A stretch of DNA of 64,000 nucleotides from Candidatus Symbiobacter mobilis CR (GTDB lineage: Bacteria; Pseudomonadota; Gammaproteobacteria; Burkholderiales; Burkholderiaceae_C). Positions 43,834 to 54,200 of the stretch are shown piece by piece. The DNA lies in contig NC_022576.1 of assembly GCF_000477435.1 (NCBI RefSeq), positions 2,852,001-2,916,000 of the forward strand. Direction: 5' to 3'. How positions within the stretch are numbered: position 1 is the stretch's first letter; the number at the start of each line of letters is the position of its first letter. The notes beneath the pieces were generated by a model. It worked only from the letters and a program-made list of their open reading frames with translations, ran no database searches and was not told where the DNA came from. The translations under genes were made by a program, and so were the position numbers.

Positions 43834-46293
43834 ATGAGTGCTGCAACCCCCAACCTCCTCAATCCCCACCCCACGGTACTCGTCATTGAAGACGAACCCG
43901 GGGATGCGCACCTGATACGCAGGCAGCTCTTGGCCCTTGCGCAGGATGCGTACCTGGTGCATCTGGCCCGCTCGATGGCGGAGGCACGTGCGCTGATTGA
44001 CCAGCAAGGGCTGCGCCCCGACGTGGTGTTGTTGGATCTGAACCTGCCGGATTCGCACGGTATCGACACCGTGGAGAGTTGCCGGTTGCTTGTCGAAGCG
44101 CCGATCATCGTGCTCACCGGCCTCGATGACACCTTGGCTACGCAGTCGGCCATCCAGTCTGGCGCAGAGGACTATCTCACCAAAGGTTGCGAGGTACATG
44201 CATTGCATCGTGCAGTGCGCTATGCCATGTTGCGCCACCTGCGCGATGCCGATGCCCGCCTTGCCGCAACGGTCTTTGCCCACGCCCGCGAGAGCATCGT
44301 CATTACCGACACGCAGGGAATGATCGTCGATGTGAACGCCACCTTCACGCAAGTCACCGGGTTTTCCCGCGAGGAAGCCTTGGGCCGCACTCCGCGCATC
44401 CTCAAATCCGGGTGCCACGGTCCGGATTTTTATGCGGTGCTTTGGGGCCGTTTGCTGGAGACAGGACATTGGGTCGGCGAGGTATGGAACCGGCGCAAGG
44501 ATGGCGTGGTGTACGTTGCCTCGCTCACGATCAGCGCGGTATATGACGGGCGAGGCAAGGTGCGCCATTACGTGGGTTTGTCCGCCGACATCACTTTGCA
44601 AAAGGAAAACGAAAAACAGCTCAAGTACATCGCACACCACGATGCGCTCACGCGCATGCCCAACCGGGTGTTGCTGGCAGACCGGATGCAGTTGGCCATG
44701 GCCCAATCCCAGCGCCGCAAGCTGGAGCTTGCCGTTGTGTACATCGATCTCGACGGGTTCAAGGCCATCAACGATCAGCGTGGGCACCAGGCTGGGGATC
44801 AATTGCTCATCACCGTAGCCGACCGGATGAAGCTTGTATTGCGAGAGGGGGACACACTCGCCCGGCTGGGAGGGGACGAATTCGTTGCACTGTTGACCGA
44901 CTTGAGTGATCGCAGCGGCTGCGAATCCCTGACTGCACGCCTGCTCCAGGTCGCGGCAGAACCGGTGTTGCTTGATGGGGTCACGCTGCAAGTCACGGCC
45001 AGCGTGGGAGTCACGTTCTTTCCCCAGCCTGAAGACGTCGATGCAGACCAACTGCTTCGTCAGGCTGATCAAGCGATGTACCAGGCCAAGCTCAGTGGCA
45101 AGAACAGGGTTCACTACTTTGATATCACCTCGGATTTGGTGGCCCGTGGCCACTACGCGGGGATTGATCGCATCCGTGAAGCGATGACTTCCAACGAGCT
45201 GGTGCTGTACTACCAGCCCAAGGTGGATATGCGTACAGGCGTCGTCGTTGGCATCGATGCGCAGCCGTTCTGGAAGCATCCACAGCGTGGCTTGTTGCCG
45301 TATGGCTCTTTCCAGGGCGTCATTGAAGACCATCCTTTGGCGGTATCTCTCGGTGAATGGGCCATCGGCGGCGTGCTACAGCAGTTGCAGACATGGCAGG
45401 AGCAGGGGGTGGAGCTGCCCATCAGCGTCAACGTCGGCGCACGCCAGTTGCAACAGTCGTACTTTGTCGATCGGCTCAAACGCTTGCTGGCCGCGTACCC
45501 GGACGTTCCAGCGCACCGCCTGGAACTCGAAGTGCTGGAAAGCGTGGCCTTGCTCGACCTGCAGCAGCTCTCCGATGTGATGCAAGGCTGCCGTGCGTTG
45601 GGCGTGTCGTTTGCGCTCGATGACTTTGGTTCGGGGTACTCCTCGTTGACGTACCTCAAACGTTTGCCCATCGCGATGATCAAGGTCGATGCCAACTTTG
45701 TGCGCGATATGCTTTTCGATGCAGAAGACCTTGCCATCCTGGGTGGGCTGATGGCGCTGGCGCGCGCATTTCGTCGCCAAGTCGTTGCCCAGGGGGTTTC
45801 CACGGTGGAACAGGGAACGATGCTGCTGTTGCTGGGCTGCGAAGTCGTCCAGGGCGACTTCATCTCTTCCCCTCTGCCAGCAGATGCAGTACCCGGATGG
45901 ATCGCCCAGTGGCGAACCCCGCCGGTCTGGGCGAACCATCCCAATGCGGGGTGGGACAAACTTCCCCTCGTTTGTGCCGACGTCGAACATCGTTCTTGGG
46001 TGCGGGCCATCGAAGAAGGGTTGGCGGCAAAACGAGCCTTGCCTGACACGATCGATGTGCATTCCTGTCGTCTGGGCGGTTGGCTCGAAGAACGCAAGCG
46101 TGCCGGGTATAGTGCTTTCGCTCTCCTCGACGTGATCGGTGGGATGCACGAGGAGTTGCACCGCATGGCCAACGAGATCATCTCCAGACCCGTGTTCGAT
46201 TCCCAGGATCAGCTCGACGAGCGGCTTGCCGCGCTGCACCAGCTCAGCGCGGAACTGGGTGCCCACGTGCTGGAATTGCTCCATGAGTTTTGA
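43834..46293 (+). CDS. REC-PAS-GGDEF-EAL-CZB protein; active-looking cyclase, degenerate EAL
   Basis: An 819-residue protein: REC at about 15-130 (VLVIEDEPGDAHLI, VVLLDLNLPDSHG), PAS at about 145-265, GGDEF at about 275-435 with intact RLGGDEF and RxxD (REGD) I-site, and EAL at about 445-690. The EAL motif is DAQ, KVDANF replaces KxDRSF and EGVET is QGVST, so phosphodiesterase activity is unlikely. The last 100 residues carry a CZB-like zinc-binding pattern: HRSWVRAIEEGL, CRLGGWLEE and MHEELHRMA. CZB domains inhibit cyclases such as E. coli DgcZ when zinc is bound, so this may be a zinc- or redox-gated, phosphorylation-gated c-di-GMP synthase. Confidence 0.87.
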   Translation: MSAATPNLLNPHPTVLVIEDEPGDAHLIRRQLLALAQDAYLVHLARSMAEARALIDQQGLRPDVVLLDLNLPDSHGIDTVESCRLLVEAPIIVLTGLDDTLATQSAIQSGAEDYLTKGCEVHALHRAVRYAMLRHLRDADARLAATVFAHARESIVITDTQGMIVDVNATFTQVTGFSREEALGRTPRILKSGCHGPDFYAVLWGRLLETGHWVGEVWNRRKDGVVYVASLTISAVYDGRGKVRHYVGLSADITLQKENEKQLKYIAHHDALTRMPNRVLLADRMQLAMAQSQRRKLELAVVYIDLDGFKAINDQRGHQAGDQLLITVADRMKLVLREGDTLARLGGDEFVALLTDLSDRSGCESLTARLLQVAAEPVLLDGVTLQVTASVGVTFFPQPEDVDADQLLRQADQAMYQAKLSGKNRVHYFDITSDLVARGHYAGIDRIREAMTSNELVLYYQPKVDMRTGVVVGIDAQPFWKHPQRGLLPYGSFQGVIEDHPLAVSLGEWAIGGVLQQLQTWQEQGVELPISVNVGARQLQQSYFVDRLKRLLAAYPDVPAHRLELEVLESVALLDLQQLSDVMQGCRALGVSFALDDFGSGYSSLTYLKRLPIAMIKVDANFVRDMLFDAEDLAILGGLMALARAFRRQVVAQGVSTVEQGTMLLLLGCEVVQGDFISSPLPADAVPGWIAQWRTPPVWANHPNAGWDKLPLVCADVEHRSWVRAIEEGLAAKRALPDTIDVHSCRLGGWLEERKRAGYSAFALLDVIGGMHEELHRMANEIISRPVFDSQDQLDERLAALHQLSAELGAHVLELLHEF

Positions 46294-46789
46294 AAGAAAT
46301 ACGCCCCCTGCGGCCAGGGGATATTCAGCCAGGGGAGCGAGAACCAAGGGGCATCGGGTCGTTCGCATTCTCCTGGTGGAAGATGAACCCGGTGATGCCC
46401 ACCTCATGCATTTGGCCTTGCGCCAGAGCGGGTTTGGCCCGGAGCTACATTGCGTGCATGATGGGCGTGCGGCCCTCGAATGGCTACAAGGGCACCTTCA
46501 GGGACGCGCAGGGTGCTTTCGGCCCGACTTGGTCTTGATCGACCTCAAAATGCCTGGGATGGGCGGCCTGGATACCTTGCGGGAAATCAAGGCAGTCGAT
46601 GCGTTGCGTGCCATTCCTGTGGTGGTCGTCACTACCTCGGGGTTGGAATCCGATGTCCATGGCGCTTACGCGTTGGGTGCAGCCGGCTACGTGGCCAAGC
46701 CGGTGGACATGGGTGCTTTCGTCTCAGCGATGGCGACGTTGTGTGCCTACTGGTGTCAACTCGTACGCCTGCCGGAGTACACCGCATGA
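46283..46789 (+). CDS. Single-domain response regulator, Rcp1-type, second copy
   Basis: A 168-residue receiver with a basic leader (MSFERNTPPAARGYSARGAR) and core motifs ILLVEDEPGDAHLMH, LVLIDLKMPGMGG, VVVTTSGLESD and VAKPVD. The ATG at 46283 overlaps the preceding gene by 11 bases; it could begin later, since the receiver itself starts near residue 28. The stop overlaps the CHASE kinase ATG. It is related to the receiver at 43314, so the cluster contains two kinase/receiver pairs in opposite order. Confidence 0.88.
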   Translation: MSFERNTPPAARGYSARGARTKGHRVVRILLVEDEPGDAHLMHLALRQSGFGPELHCVHDGRAALEWLQGHLQGRAGCFRPDLVLIDLKMPGMGGLDTLREIKAVDALRAIPVVVVTTSGLESDVHGAYALGAAGYVAKPVDMGAFVSAMATLCAYWCQLVRLPEYTA

Positions 46790-48564
46790 CAGACCGTGCG
46801 ACGTGGGCAGCACTGCGCCGCGTAGGCACCCGTACCTTGCAGCATCCGGCGGCTGCATGGGTCATCTTGCTGAGTTCCCTGGTGCTGACTGTGGTGGCGT
46901 GGTACACGTCCGACCATTTCATGCGCCAGAAGGCAGCAGACCGGTTCCAGTTCCAGGTGCTCGACCTCAAGACGGCCATCGACCGGCGCATGCTCGAATA
47001 CCAGACGGCCTTGCGCGCCGGTTTGGGGCTGTTCCTTGCATCCGAGCATGTAGCGCGCCAGGAATGGAAGGTGTTCACGCATGCGCTGCAAGTCACCAAC
47101 ATCTTTCCCGGCATCCAGGGGTATGGGTATTCGGAGGTCGTTCACCATCGGGAACGCAGGTTGCATGAAGCCGCCGTCCGCTCCGACGGCTTTCCCGATT
47201 ACCGGATCATCCCCGAAGGGGAACGCGATTTCTACACGTCGATCGTCTATCTGGAACCCTTCAACCCCCGGAACCAGCGTGCGTTTGGCTACGACATGTT
47301 TACCGAGGAAGTTCGCCGTAACGCGATGGAACGTGCGCGCGATACGGGTCGTCCAGCCCTGTCCGGCAGGGTGCGCCTGCTGCAGGAGACCGAGAGCGAT
47401 GTGCAGCACGGGGTGTTGATGTACTTGCCTGTCTACCGCACAGGCTTGGAACACGATACCGTGGCCCAGCGGCGCAACGCCTTGCAAGGGTTCGTCTACG
47501 CGCCCTTTCGGATGCGTGACCTGATGCAAGGCATTTTGGGCCCGCACCAGGTCGAGACCGAGTTCGCAATCTATGACGGAATGACGCAAACGGCTGCAAC
47601 GGTGTTGTACCAGTCCAATGCAGAACCTGTCCCGCCCAGCTTGCAGTTCGATCAGACCATTCCCCTCGAAGTTGCCGGGCGCACTTGGACGCTGCGCGTC
47701 TATGCCAGCGACCGCTTTATCTCACAAGCCGAAGAGAGCCAGCCGCTGATCATCGCGGCCTGCGGGGTCGTCGTCGATTTGCTGCTTTTCTTGACCATCG
47801 GGTCGATTGCCCACCAGCACAAGCGTGCTGTGGCCTTGGCTGACGCGATGACGGTCGATTTGCGACGCTCGAACGCTGATCTGACGCAGTTTGCCTATGC
47901 AGCGTCGCACGATCTGCGCCAGCCCTTGCGCATGGTGTCAAGCTACCTGCAACTGTTGGAATCCGACCTGGCTCCCCTGATGACCGACCGGGTGCGTGAT
48001 CACCTGCACTTTGCCATCGACGGATCGCATCGCATGGATCAAATGTTGCGCGCCCTGTTGGACTATGCCTGCGTGGGGCAGCAACCCTTTCCCACCACGA
48101 CTTTCGATAGCCGTTCCTTGCTGGAAGAAGCGCTGCGGTACCTGCAACCGGATATTGACGATGCCCACGCCGCCGTGCGTATCGAAGGGGTATGGCCTAC
48201 TGTCTTGGCGCGGCGGGACGATATCGTTCGCCTCTGGCAAAACCTGGTCGGCAATGCGGTGAAATATCGTATTGCTGGGCGCGCGCCATCCATCGTCGTG
48301 TCCGCAGCCATCGAAGGCGTCACGGCGCATTTCCGTGTCCAAGACAACGGCGTCGGGCTGCTGCCCGGCCAACAGGATCGCCTATTCAAAGTGTTCGAGC
48401 GCATGCATTCGCGAGAAAAATACCCCGGAATGGGCATGGGATTGGCGCTATGCCGCAAGATCGTCGAGTACCACGGCGGTGCGATTTGGGTAGAGTCTGC
48501 GGGCGAAGACCAAGGCTCCACCTTCCATTTCACGTTGCCAATGCGTGCTGCCAGCATGGCGTAA
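46786..48564 (+). CDS. CHASE-domain histidine kinase
   Basis: A 592-residue membrane kinase: TM1 at about 25-43, a periplasmic CHASE domain at about 70-290 (FPGIQGYGYSEVV, DYRIIPEGERDFYTSIVYLE, FGYDMFTEEVRRNAMERARD), TM2 at about 318-340, HisKA with AYAASHDLRQPLRMVSSYLQ, and ATPase motifs LWQNLVGNAVKY, DNGVGLLPG and GMGMGLALC. CHASE domains bind small ligands such as adenine derivatives or peptides in various systems; the ligand here is unknown. The kinase core is very like that of the Cache/PAS kinase at 37208, again suggesting duplication. ATGA overlap with the upstream receiver. Confidence 0.9.
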   Translation: MTDRATWAALRRVGTRTLQHPAAAWVILLSSLVLTVVAWYTSDHFMRQKAADRFQFQVLDLKTAIDRRMLEYQTALRAGLGLFLASEHVARQEWKVFTHALQVTNIFPGIQGYGYSEVVHHRERRLHEAAVRSDGFPDYRIIPEGERDFYTSIVYLEPFNPRNQRAFGYDMFTEEVRRNAMERARDTGRPALSGRVRLLQETESDVQHGVLMYLPVYRTGLEHDTVAQRRNALQGFVYAPFRMRDLMQGILGPHQVETEFAIYDGMTQTAATVLYQSNAEPVPPSLQFDQTIPLEVAGRTWTLRVYASDRFISQAEESQPLIIAACGVVVDLLLFLTIGSIAHQHKRAVALADAMTVDLRRSNADLTQFAYAASHDLRQPLRMVSSYLQLLESDLAPLMTDRVRDHLHFAIDGSHRMDQMLRALLDYACVGQQPFPTTTFDSRSLLEEALRYLQPDIDDAHAAVRIEGVWPTVLARRDDIVRLWQNLVGNAVKYRIAGRAPSIVVSAAIEGVTAHFRVQDNGVGLLPGQQDRLFKVFERMHSREKYPGMGMGLALCRKIVEYHGGAIWVESAGEDQGSTFHFTLPMRAASMA

Positions 48565-48614
48565 CCGCACACGTGCAGCACATTTTTTCCCCCGTATTGC
48601 CACCAAGGATCGCC

Positions 48615-50999
48615 ATGAAGGCCTGGACAGGAGCATCCCGAGATCGCTGGTCAATCCTCGTCGTAGAGGATGACCCTGGAGACTTCGAACTGCTGCGCAC
48701 GGCGCTGACAGCTCCTGGCGCACTGGTCGTGCTGCGGCCCGACGCCATCGTCTGGGCGCGTACCCTCAAGGAAGCCATCGCCGCAGCACGCCAAGCTCCT
48801 CCCAGCGCGGTGTTACTCGACCTTTCGCTGCCGGATTCTGCTGAGGGACATACGGTGCAGCTCATGCGCGCTGCGGCCCCGGAATTGCCCATCGTCGTAC
48901 TCACCGGCCATGATGATCTCAGCCTCGTGGCCCAGGCGCTCGAAGCTGGCGCGCAGGATTACCTGGTCAAGGATCACTATCACGGCGATACCTTGCACCG
49001 GACGATCCGCCACGCCATCATTCGCCACGAACTCGAACGCAAGGTGTCGCTGGATCAAGAACGCTTCCGCGACTTTGCCAGCGCCAACTCGGACTGGTGG
49101 TTCTGGGAGATCGACGCGCAACTGCGTTTCACATGGTTCTCTCCGAATGTGGAGCAGGTGGTAGGCCGCCCGATCGACAGGATGTTGGGCAAACAGTTTC
49201 AGGAACTGGCGCAGCCCATTTCGGACGACGAGCGCAAAGTGTGGGAACGGCACCGGCTGGACTTGGCCCATCAGCGGCCATTCAAGCAATTCGAGTATTG
49301 CGTGGCGCTGCTTGATGGCTCGCTACAGTGGTTGAGCATCAGCGGCGTGCCGATCTTCGACCACACCGGCGCATTTCGGGGATACCGGGGAACAGGGATC
49401 AACGTTACCCGGCGCAAACTGGCCGACGAAGAACTCCACCGCAACGAGCGCACCTTGGTGGCTGCCATCGAAGCCGTCGACGAAGCGTTTGTGCTCTACG
49501 ACGCAGAAGATCGCATGATCTTCTGCAACGAGAAATTCCGTGCCCTGCATGCAGCTTCTGTCGATCTCATCGCCCCTGGCGTGCGGTATGAAGACTTCTT
49601 GCGCGCGGGAGCCTGGCGCGGCCAGTACCCCGAAGCCATCGGAAGGGTCGACGCCTGGGTGGCCGAACGCATGGCCGAGCACCGGCAGCCGGAGCTGGAT
49701 CAAATCCAGCGCACCTCTGCGGGCCGGTGGATGCGCACCATCGAACGCAAGACGATCGACCGGCACACCGTGGGTTTCCGCATCGACGTCACTGCGCTGT
49801 ACCACGCCAAGGAAGCCGCCGAAGCCGCCAACATTGCCAAGAGCCGATTTTTGGCAACGATGAGTCACGAGATTCGCACCCCGATGAACGGCATCATGGG
49901 CATGGCGCAGCTCCTGCTCAAGTCTGACCCCGACAAGGATCAGTGGCGCAGCTATGCGCGTTCGATCCTTTCTTCGGGGCAGGCGCTGTTGATGTTGCTC
50001 AACGACATTCTCGACCTCTCCCGCATTGAGGCAGGCCGCCTGACTTTGGAGTCGGTCGTCCTCCAGCCCGAGATCATCTTGCGTGAAACGCGCGACCTGT
50101 TTGGCGCGGCAGCGATGGGCAAGCGCCTACGGCTGCAATACCGCTGGAATGGCCCCGAAAGGCAACTCTATCGCTCTGACGCATACCGCATCCAGCAAAT
50201 GCTCTCCAACCTGGTGGGGAACGCGATCAAATTCACCCAGCATGGCTTTATAAGCATTGAGGCAACGGAAGCCGAGCGACACGCTGACATAGCCGTCCTG
50301 GAGTTTGCGGTGAGTGATTCGGGCATTGGTGTTCCTGCCGACAAACTGGGCCTGCTTTTCAAACCCTTTTCGCAGGCCGATAGCACCACGACGCGCCAGT
50401 TTGGGGGGGCAGGTCTGGGGCTTTCCATCGTCTCCAATCTGGCCAAGGCCATGGGTGGGGATGTGGGCGTGCAAAGCGCCCCCGGGCAAGGCTCGCGCTT
50501 CTGGTTCCGGTTGCGCATGCAGGTCGTCGGCGAAGCCGAAGAGACTGCCTGGTATACGCAGCTTGCGGCCCACGACTCGCAGGAGGTATCAGGGTCGTTG
50601 CGCGGCTATGTCACCGTGGTGGAAGATAACCTCGTCAACTGCATGGTGATCGAGGAAATGTTGGTGCTGCTGGGCGTCAACGTCGCCGTGTACCACGATG
50701 GGCAGCAGGCCGTGGAGGCCATCCGCCAAGGTACGCAAACCGACGTCATCCTCATGGATTTGCAAATGCCCATTCTCGACGGGTACGAGGCTACCAAACA
50801 GATTCGGGAATGGGAACAGGAACATGACTTACCCCGGCGGCCCATCGTCGCGCTCACTGCCGATATCTTCGCTGGGGAGGAACGCCGGTGCTTTGACTGC
50901 GGCATGGATGACCTCCTTACCAAACCCTTGGGTTTGGACGGATTGGCTACGGCGCTGCGCCGCTGGCTACCGCTACGGTCTTTGGCGGATGAAGACTGA
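48615..50999 (+). CDS. REC-PAS-PAS-histidine kinase-REC hybrid
   Basis: A 794-residue soluble hybrid kinase. REC1 at about 12-140 (ILVVEDDPGDFELL, VLLDLSLPDSAEG), PAS at about 150-275, a second PAS of the PAS-7/12 type at about 285-400 (AIEAVDEAFVLYDAEDRMIF), HisKA with FLATMSHEIRTPMNGIMGMA, ATPase at about 515-635 (MLSNLVGNAIKF, SDSGIGVP, GAGLGLSI) and REC2 at about 665-785 (TVVEDNLVNCMV, VILMDLQMPILDG, IVALTADIF). AAGGA lies ahead of the ATG at 48615. With receivers at both ends it can both accept phosphate from and feed the other kinases. It has no membrane segment and no HPt domain; an HPt protein is not found in the window. Confidence 0.9.
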   Translation: MKAWTGASRDRWSILVVEDDPGDFELLRTALTAPGALVVLRPDAIVWARTLKEAIAAARQAPPSAVLLDLSLPDSAEGHTVQLMRAAAPELPIVVLTGHDDLSLVAQALEAGAQDYLVKDHYHGDTLHRTIRHAIIRHELERKVSLDQERFRDFASANSDWWFWEIDAQLRFTWFSPNVEQVVGRPIDRMLGKQFQELAQPISDDERKVWERHRLDLAHQRPFKQFEYCVALLDGSLQWLSISGVPIFDHTGAFRGYRGTGINVTRRKLADEELHRNERTLVAAIEAVDEAFVLYDAEDRMIFCNEKFRALHAASVDLIAPGVRYEDFLRAGAWRGQYPEAIGRVDAWVAERMAEHRQPELDQIQRTSAGRWMRTIERKTIDRHTVGFRIDVTALYHAKEAAEAANIAKSRFLATMSHEIRTPMNGIMGMAQLLLKSDPDKDQWRSYARSILSSGQALLMLLNDILDLSRIEAGRLTLESVVLQPEIILRETRDLFGAAAMGKRLRLQYRWNGPERQLYRSDAYRIQQMLSNLVGNAIKFTQHGFISIEATEAERHADIAVLEFAVSDSGIGVPADKLGLLFKPFSQADSTTTRQFGGAGLGLSIVSNLAKAMGGDVGVQSAPGQGSRFWFRLRMQVVGEAEETAWYTQLAAHDSQEVSGSLRGYVTVVEDNLVNCMVIEEMLVLLGVNVAVYHDGQQAVEAIRQGTQTDVILMDLQMPILDGYEATKQIREWEQEHDLPRRPIVALTADIFAGEERRCFDCGMDDLLTKPLGLDGLATALRRWLPLRSLADED

Positions 51000-51243
51000 G
51001 TCGGCGTGACGAATCGTTGCGCCTGTGTACGCTTGTCAGGTTTTCGGGGGCTACACGTATACTCATTCGATGCCCGACGCCCCATCCTGAACGCTTACTG
51101 TTTGGGTGGACGCTGCGCAGAACCACTGTGTGTCATGACCCTCCTTTCCAGCTTTTGTGGTTCCCCAGTCGGCGCTTTCGGTGCGATGGGGCCGTGGGTC
51201 GCCGTGGTTCTTTGGGCGGGCTGTTCCCCGTGATGGTGTCGTG

Positions 51244-54200
51244 ATGGATTCCGTCGCGCTTCAACGTCGCTACGTCATCGGCATGGGGGCTTCTGCCGGT
51301 GGGCTGGAAGCCTTGACGCAGCTCGTTGCCGAACTTCCTACCGAATCCGGGTCGATCTTCGTCGTTGCGCAGCATTTGTCTGCGTCGCACCGCAGCATGA
51401 TGTCGGAATTGCTTGCGCACCAGACAACGCTGGCTGTGCGCGAGATCGTCGCCGACGAAATTCCCCTTCCCAACATCGTTTACACCGTTCCTGCCGGGAC
51501 GAACCTGGTGTTTCGCGAGGGACGTTTCCACCTGGAAACCCCGCCTCCGGAAGTCGTCCCCAAGCCATCGATCAACCTGCTCTTCGAATCGATGGCGCAG
51601 GAGTTTGGCGCAGGCGCCGTCGGCATCGTCCTTTCGGGAACGGGGTCGGACGGTACTGCCGGTTTGCAAGCCATCAAGGCGGCGGGAGGCATGACTTTCG
51701 TCCAGACCCCGGAATCCGCCAAGTACGACGGCATGCCGAGGTCCGCCATCGAAGCTGGCGTCGCGGACTACGTGGCGCCGCCGGTCGAAATCAGCCACGT
51801 GCTCGATCACTTGCTCCGGCTTCCCGCAGAATCGACCTTCCCGGCGGGCAAGCCTGAAGAGCATCGCGTCACCTTCGCTGATCTGCTCGAAAAGGTCCGC
51901 CAGCATACGCAAATCGATTTTTCGAGCTACAAGCCGGCAACGGTGCAGCGGCGCCTGCAACGCCGGATGAACACCACCAAGACCTTCACGCTGGAGGCCT
52001 ACCTGGCTTACGTCGATACGCACCCCGACGAGCTGGACGCCCTTGCGCACGAAGCCTTGATTTCTGTCACCGAGTTCTTCCGCAATCCTGAGGCGTTTCG
52101 CGCCCTGCAGCCGCATCTGTTGGACATCGTCGAGCAAAAGGTGCCGGACGACGAACTGCGGGTGTGGGTGGTCGGTTGCGCATCCGGGGAAGAGGCCTAC
52201 TCCATGGCCATTCTCTGCATGGAAGTGATCGCGGCTGTGGGCAAGCCCCTGCGGCTCAATGTTTTTGCCACCGATATTGATAACGATGCGCTGGCGTTGG
52301 CGCGGCGTGGGTACTACGGAAAGAGTGCCTTGGCAGAACTGCCCGGTCCCTATCTGGAACGCTACTTCCAGCCGCACAACAAGGGTTACGAGGTGTCCAA
52401 GGCGCTGCGGGACTGTGTTGCCTTCGCCAGGCAGGACATCACGACCGACCCCGCCTTTCCCAAGCTCGACCTCGTCTCGTGCCGCAATGTCCTGATCTAT
52501 TTCAACAACGACCTGCAAGCCAAGGTGCTGGCCAATATCCACCGGTGCTTGTTGGAGCACGGGCTGCTGTTTCTCGGGCACTCCGAGACGATCCATCAGC
52601 AGGAAACGCTGTTTTTGACTATTGACAACTACGCCAAGATCTTCCGTTCGCGCGGTGCCGTTGCGGTTCCGACGACGTCCAAGATCATCCGTGGTCAGCT
52701 CAAGCGTAGTGCTGATAGCCTACGCAACTATGCGTCGTCGCAAGAATCGGCTTTTTTGGGGGCATTGTCCGAGCGAGTCGGCACGTTGCTGCTCATCGAC
52801 GGCAGCTTCAAAATTTTGCACACCCATGGGGATGTCGGCCATTTCATCAGCTTTCCCAGTGGTACCCCGGAGCTGCATCTTGCCCGCCTGATCGTCCCGG
52901 AGTTCAGCGCGGAGGTATCGACGACGTTGTACCGTGCGCAGCGCCGCAAGGTCACGGCGTTTAGCCGCAGTTGCGCGATTTCTTCGCTGGATGATGCGGT
53001 ATGGCGGCTCGTGATCCATCCACTGGGGCTGCGCGCAGACCAGGAGCTATTCCTCGTCGTCTTCGAGCCTGCGGATCACCCCTCGCCGCCCATTTCCGAG
53101 GAAGATGCCGAAGTGGGCGATGCGGCCATGCAGGCAGAGCAGTCCATGGCCTACGAATTGGCCCTGGCCCGCGAGCGCTTGCAGACGATGGCCGAGGACT
53201 TGAGCGCGTACAAGGAGGAAATGTCCGCGCTCACCGAGGAATTGCAGACCTCCAACGAAGAGCTTCAGGCATCGAACGAAGAGCTGATCAGCGCCAACGA
53301 CGAAAGTCAGCACAAGTCTGCCGAACTCGCTGCGATCAACAGCGACTTTGAAAGCCTGTTCAATACCTTGGAATTCCCCGTTCTGCTGCTGGACAACCAG
53401 CTCCAGCTCAAGCGTGCCAACGGGGCAGCCATGCGGCATTACGCCTTGTCGATGTCATCGACGGGGCAGCATTTTGCGCAGCTTGATTTGCCTTACCACC
53501 TGCGCCAGCTTGAAACCCAGATCGGCAACGTCGTTTTTCATGCCGCTCGGGAGAGCATCACGGTAGATGGGGAAGATCGTGTCTACCAAGTCTTCATCAC
53601 TCCGGTGGTGACGGGTTATCCACCCATAGCGCAGGGGGTGGTATTGGCCGTGGTGGACGAAACGGAACTGGTGACCGCGCAGCAAAAAACCACGGAGAGT
53701 GAAGAACGTCTGCGTTCGATCATGCATCACTCGATGTCGCTGGTCTCGGTCAAGGATGCCACCGGGTGCTACGAATTTATCAACCACCGTTTTGAAACGA
53801 TCTTCGGCCTGCATGCCGAAGACGTGTTGGGCAAAACGGATCAGCAGATCTTTGGCTTGGAACTCGGTCAGAAACTGCGTGCGGGCGATCTGGACGTCAT
53901 GCTCAAGCTGGCCGCGATCGAAACGACCGAGGAGATCGCCTTGCCAACGGCGACGCTGTGGCTCAACAGCATTCGCTTCCCCATCTTCGATGCTGGTGGC
54001 AACCTCCGTTCGGTATGCACCCAGTCCCAGGACATTACCTACCGGCACGACGCGGACTTGCAGTTGCGACTGGCTTCGAGCGTCTTCGAACGCGCCGGGG
54101 AAGCCATCGTCATCACCGACGCCAAAGCCCGCATCTTGCGCGTCAACGAGGCTTTCACCAAAATCACGGGCTATGCGGCCGAAGAGGTGGTGGGACAAAA

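Noticed and set aside
43801..45333. 510-codon ORF antisense to the REC-PAS-GGDEF gene
   Set aside because: The plus strand encodes full conserved domains here; the antisense frame is an artefact of codon bias.
51000..51243. c-di-GMP riboswitch ahead of the CheB-CheR-GGDEF-EAL gene
   Set aside because: No GEMM-type core is visible; only a weak promoter and an imperfect dyad.
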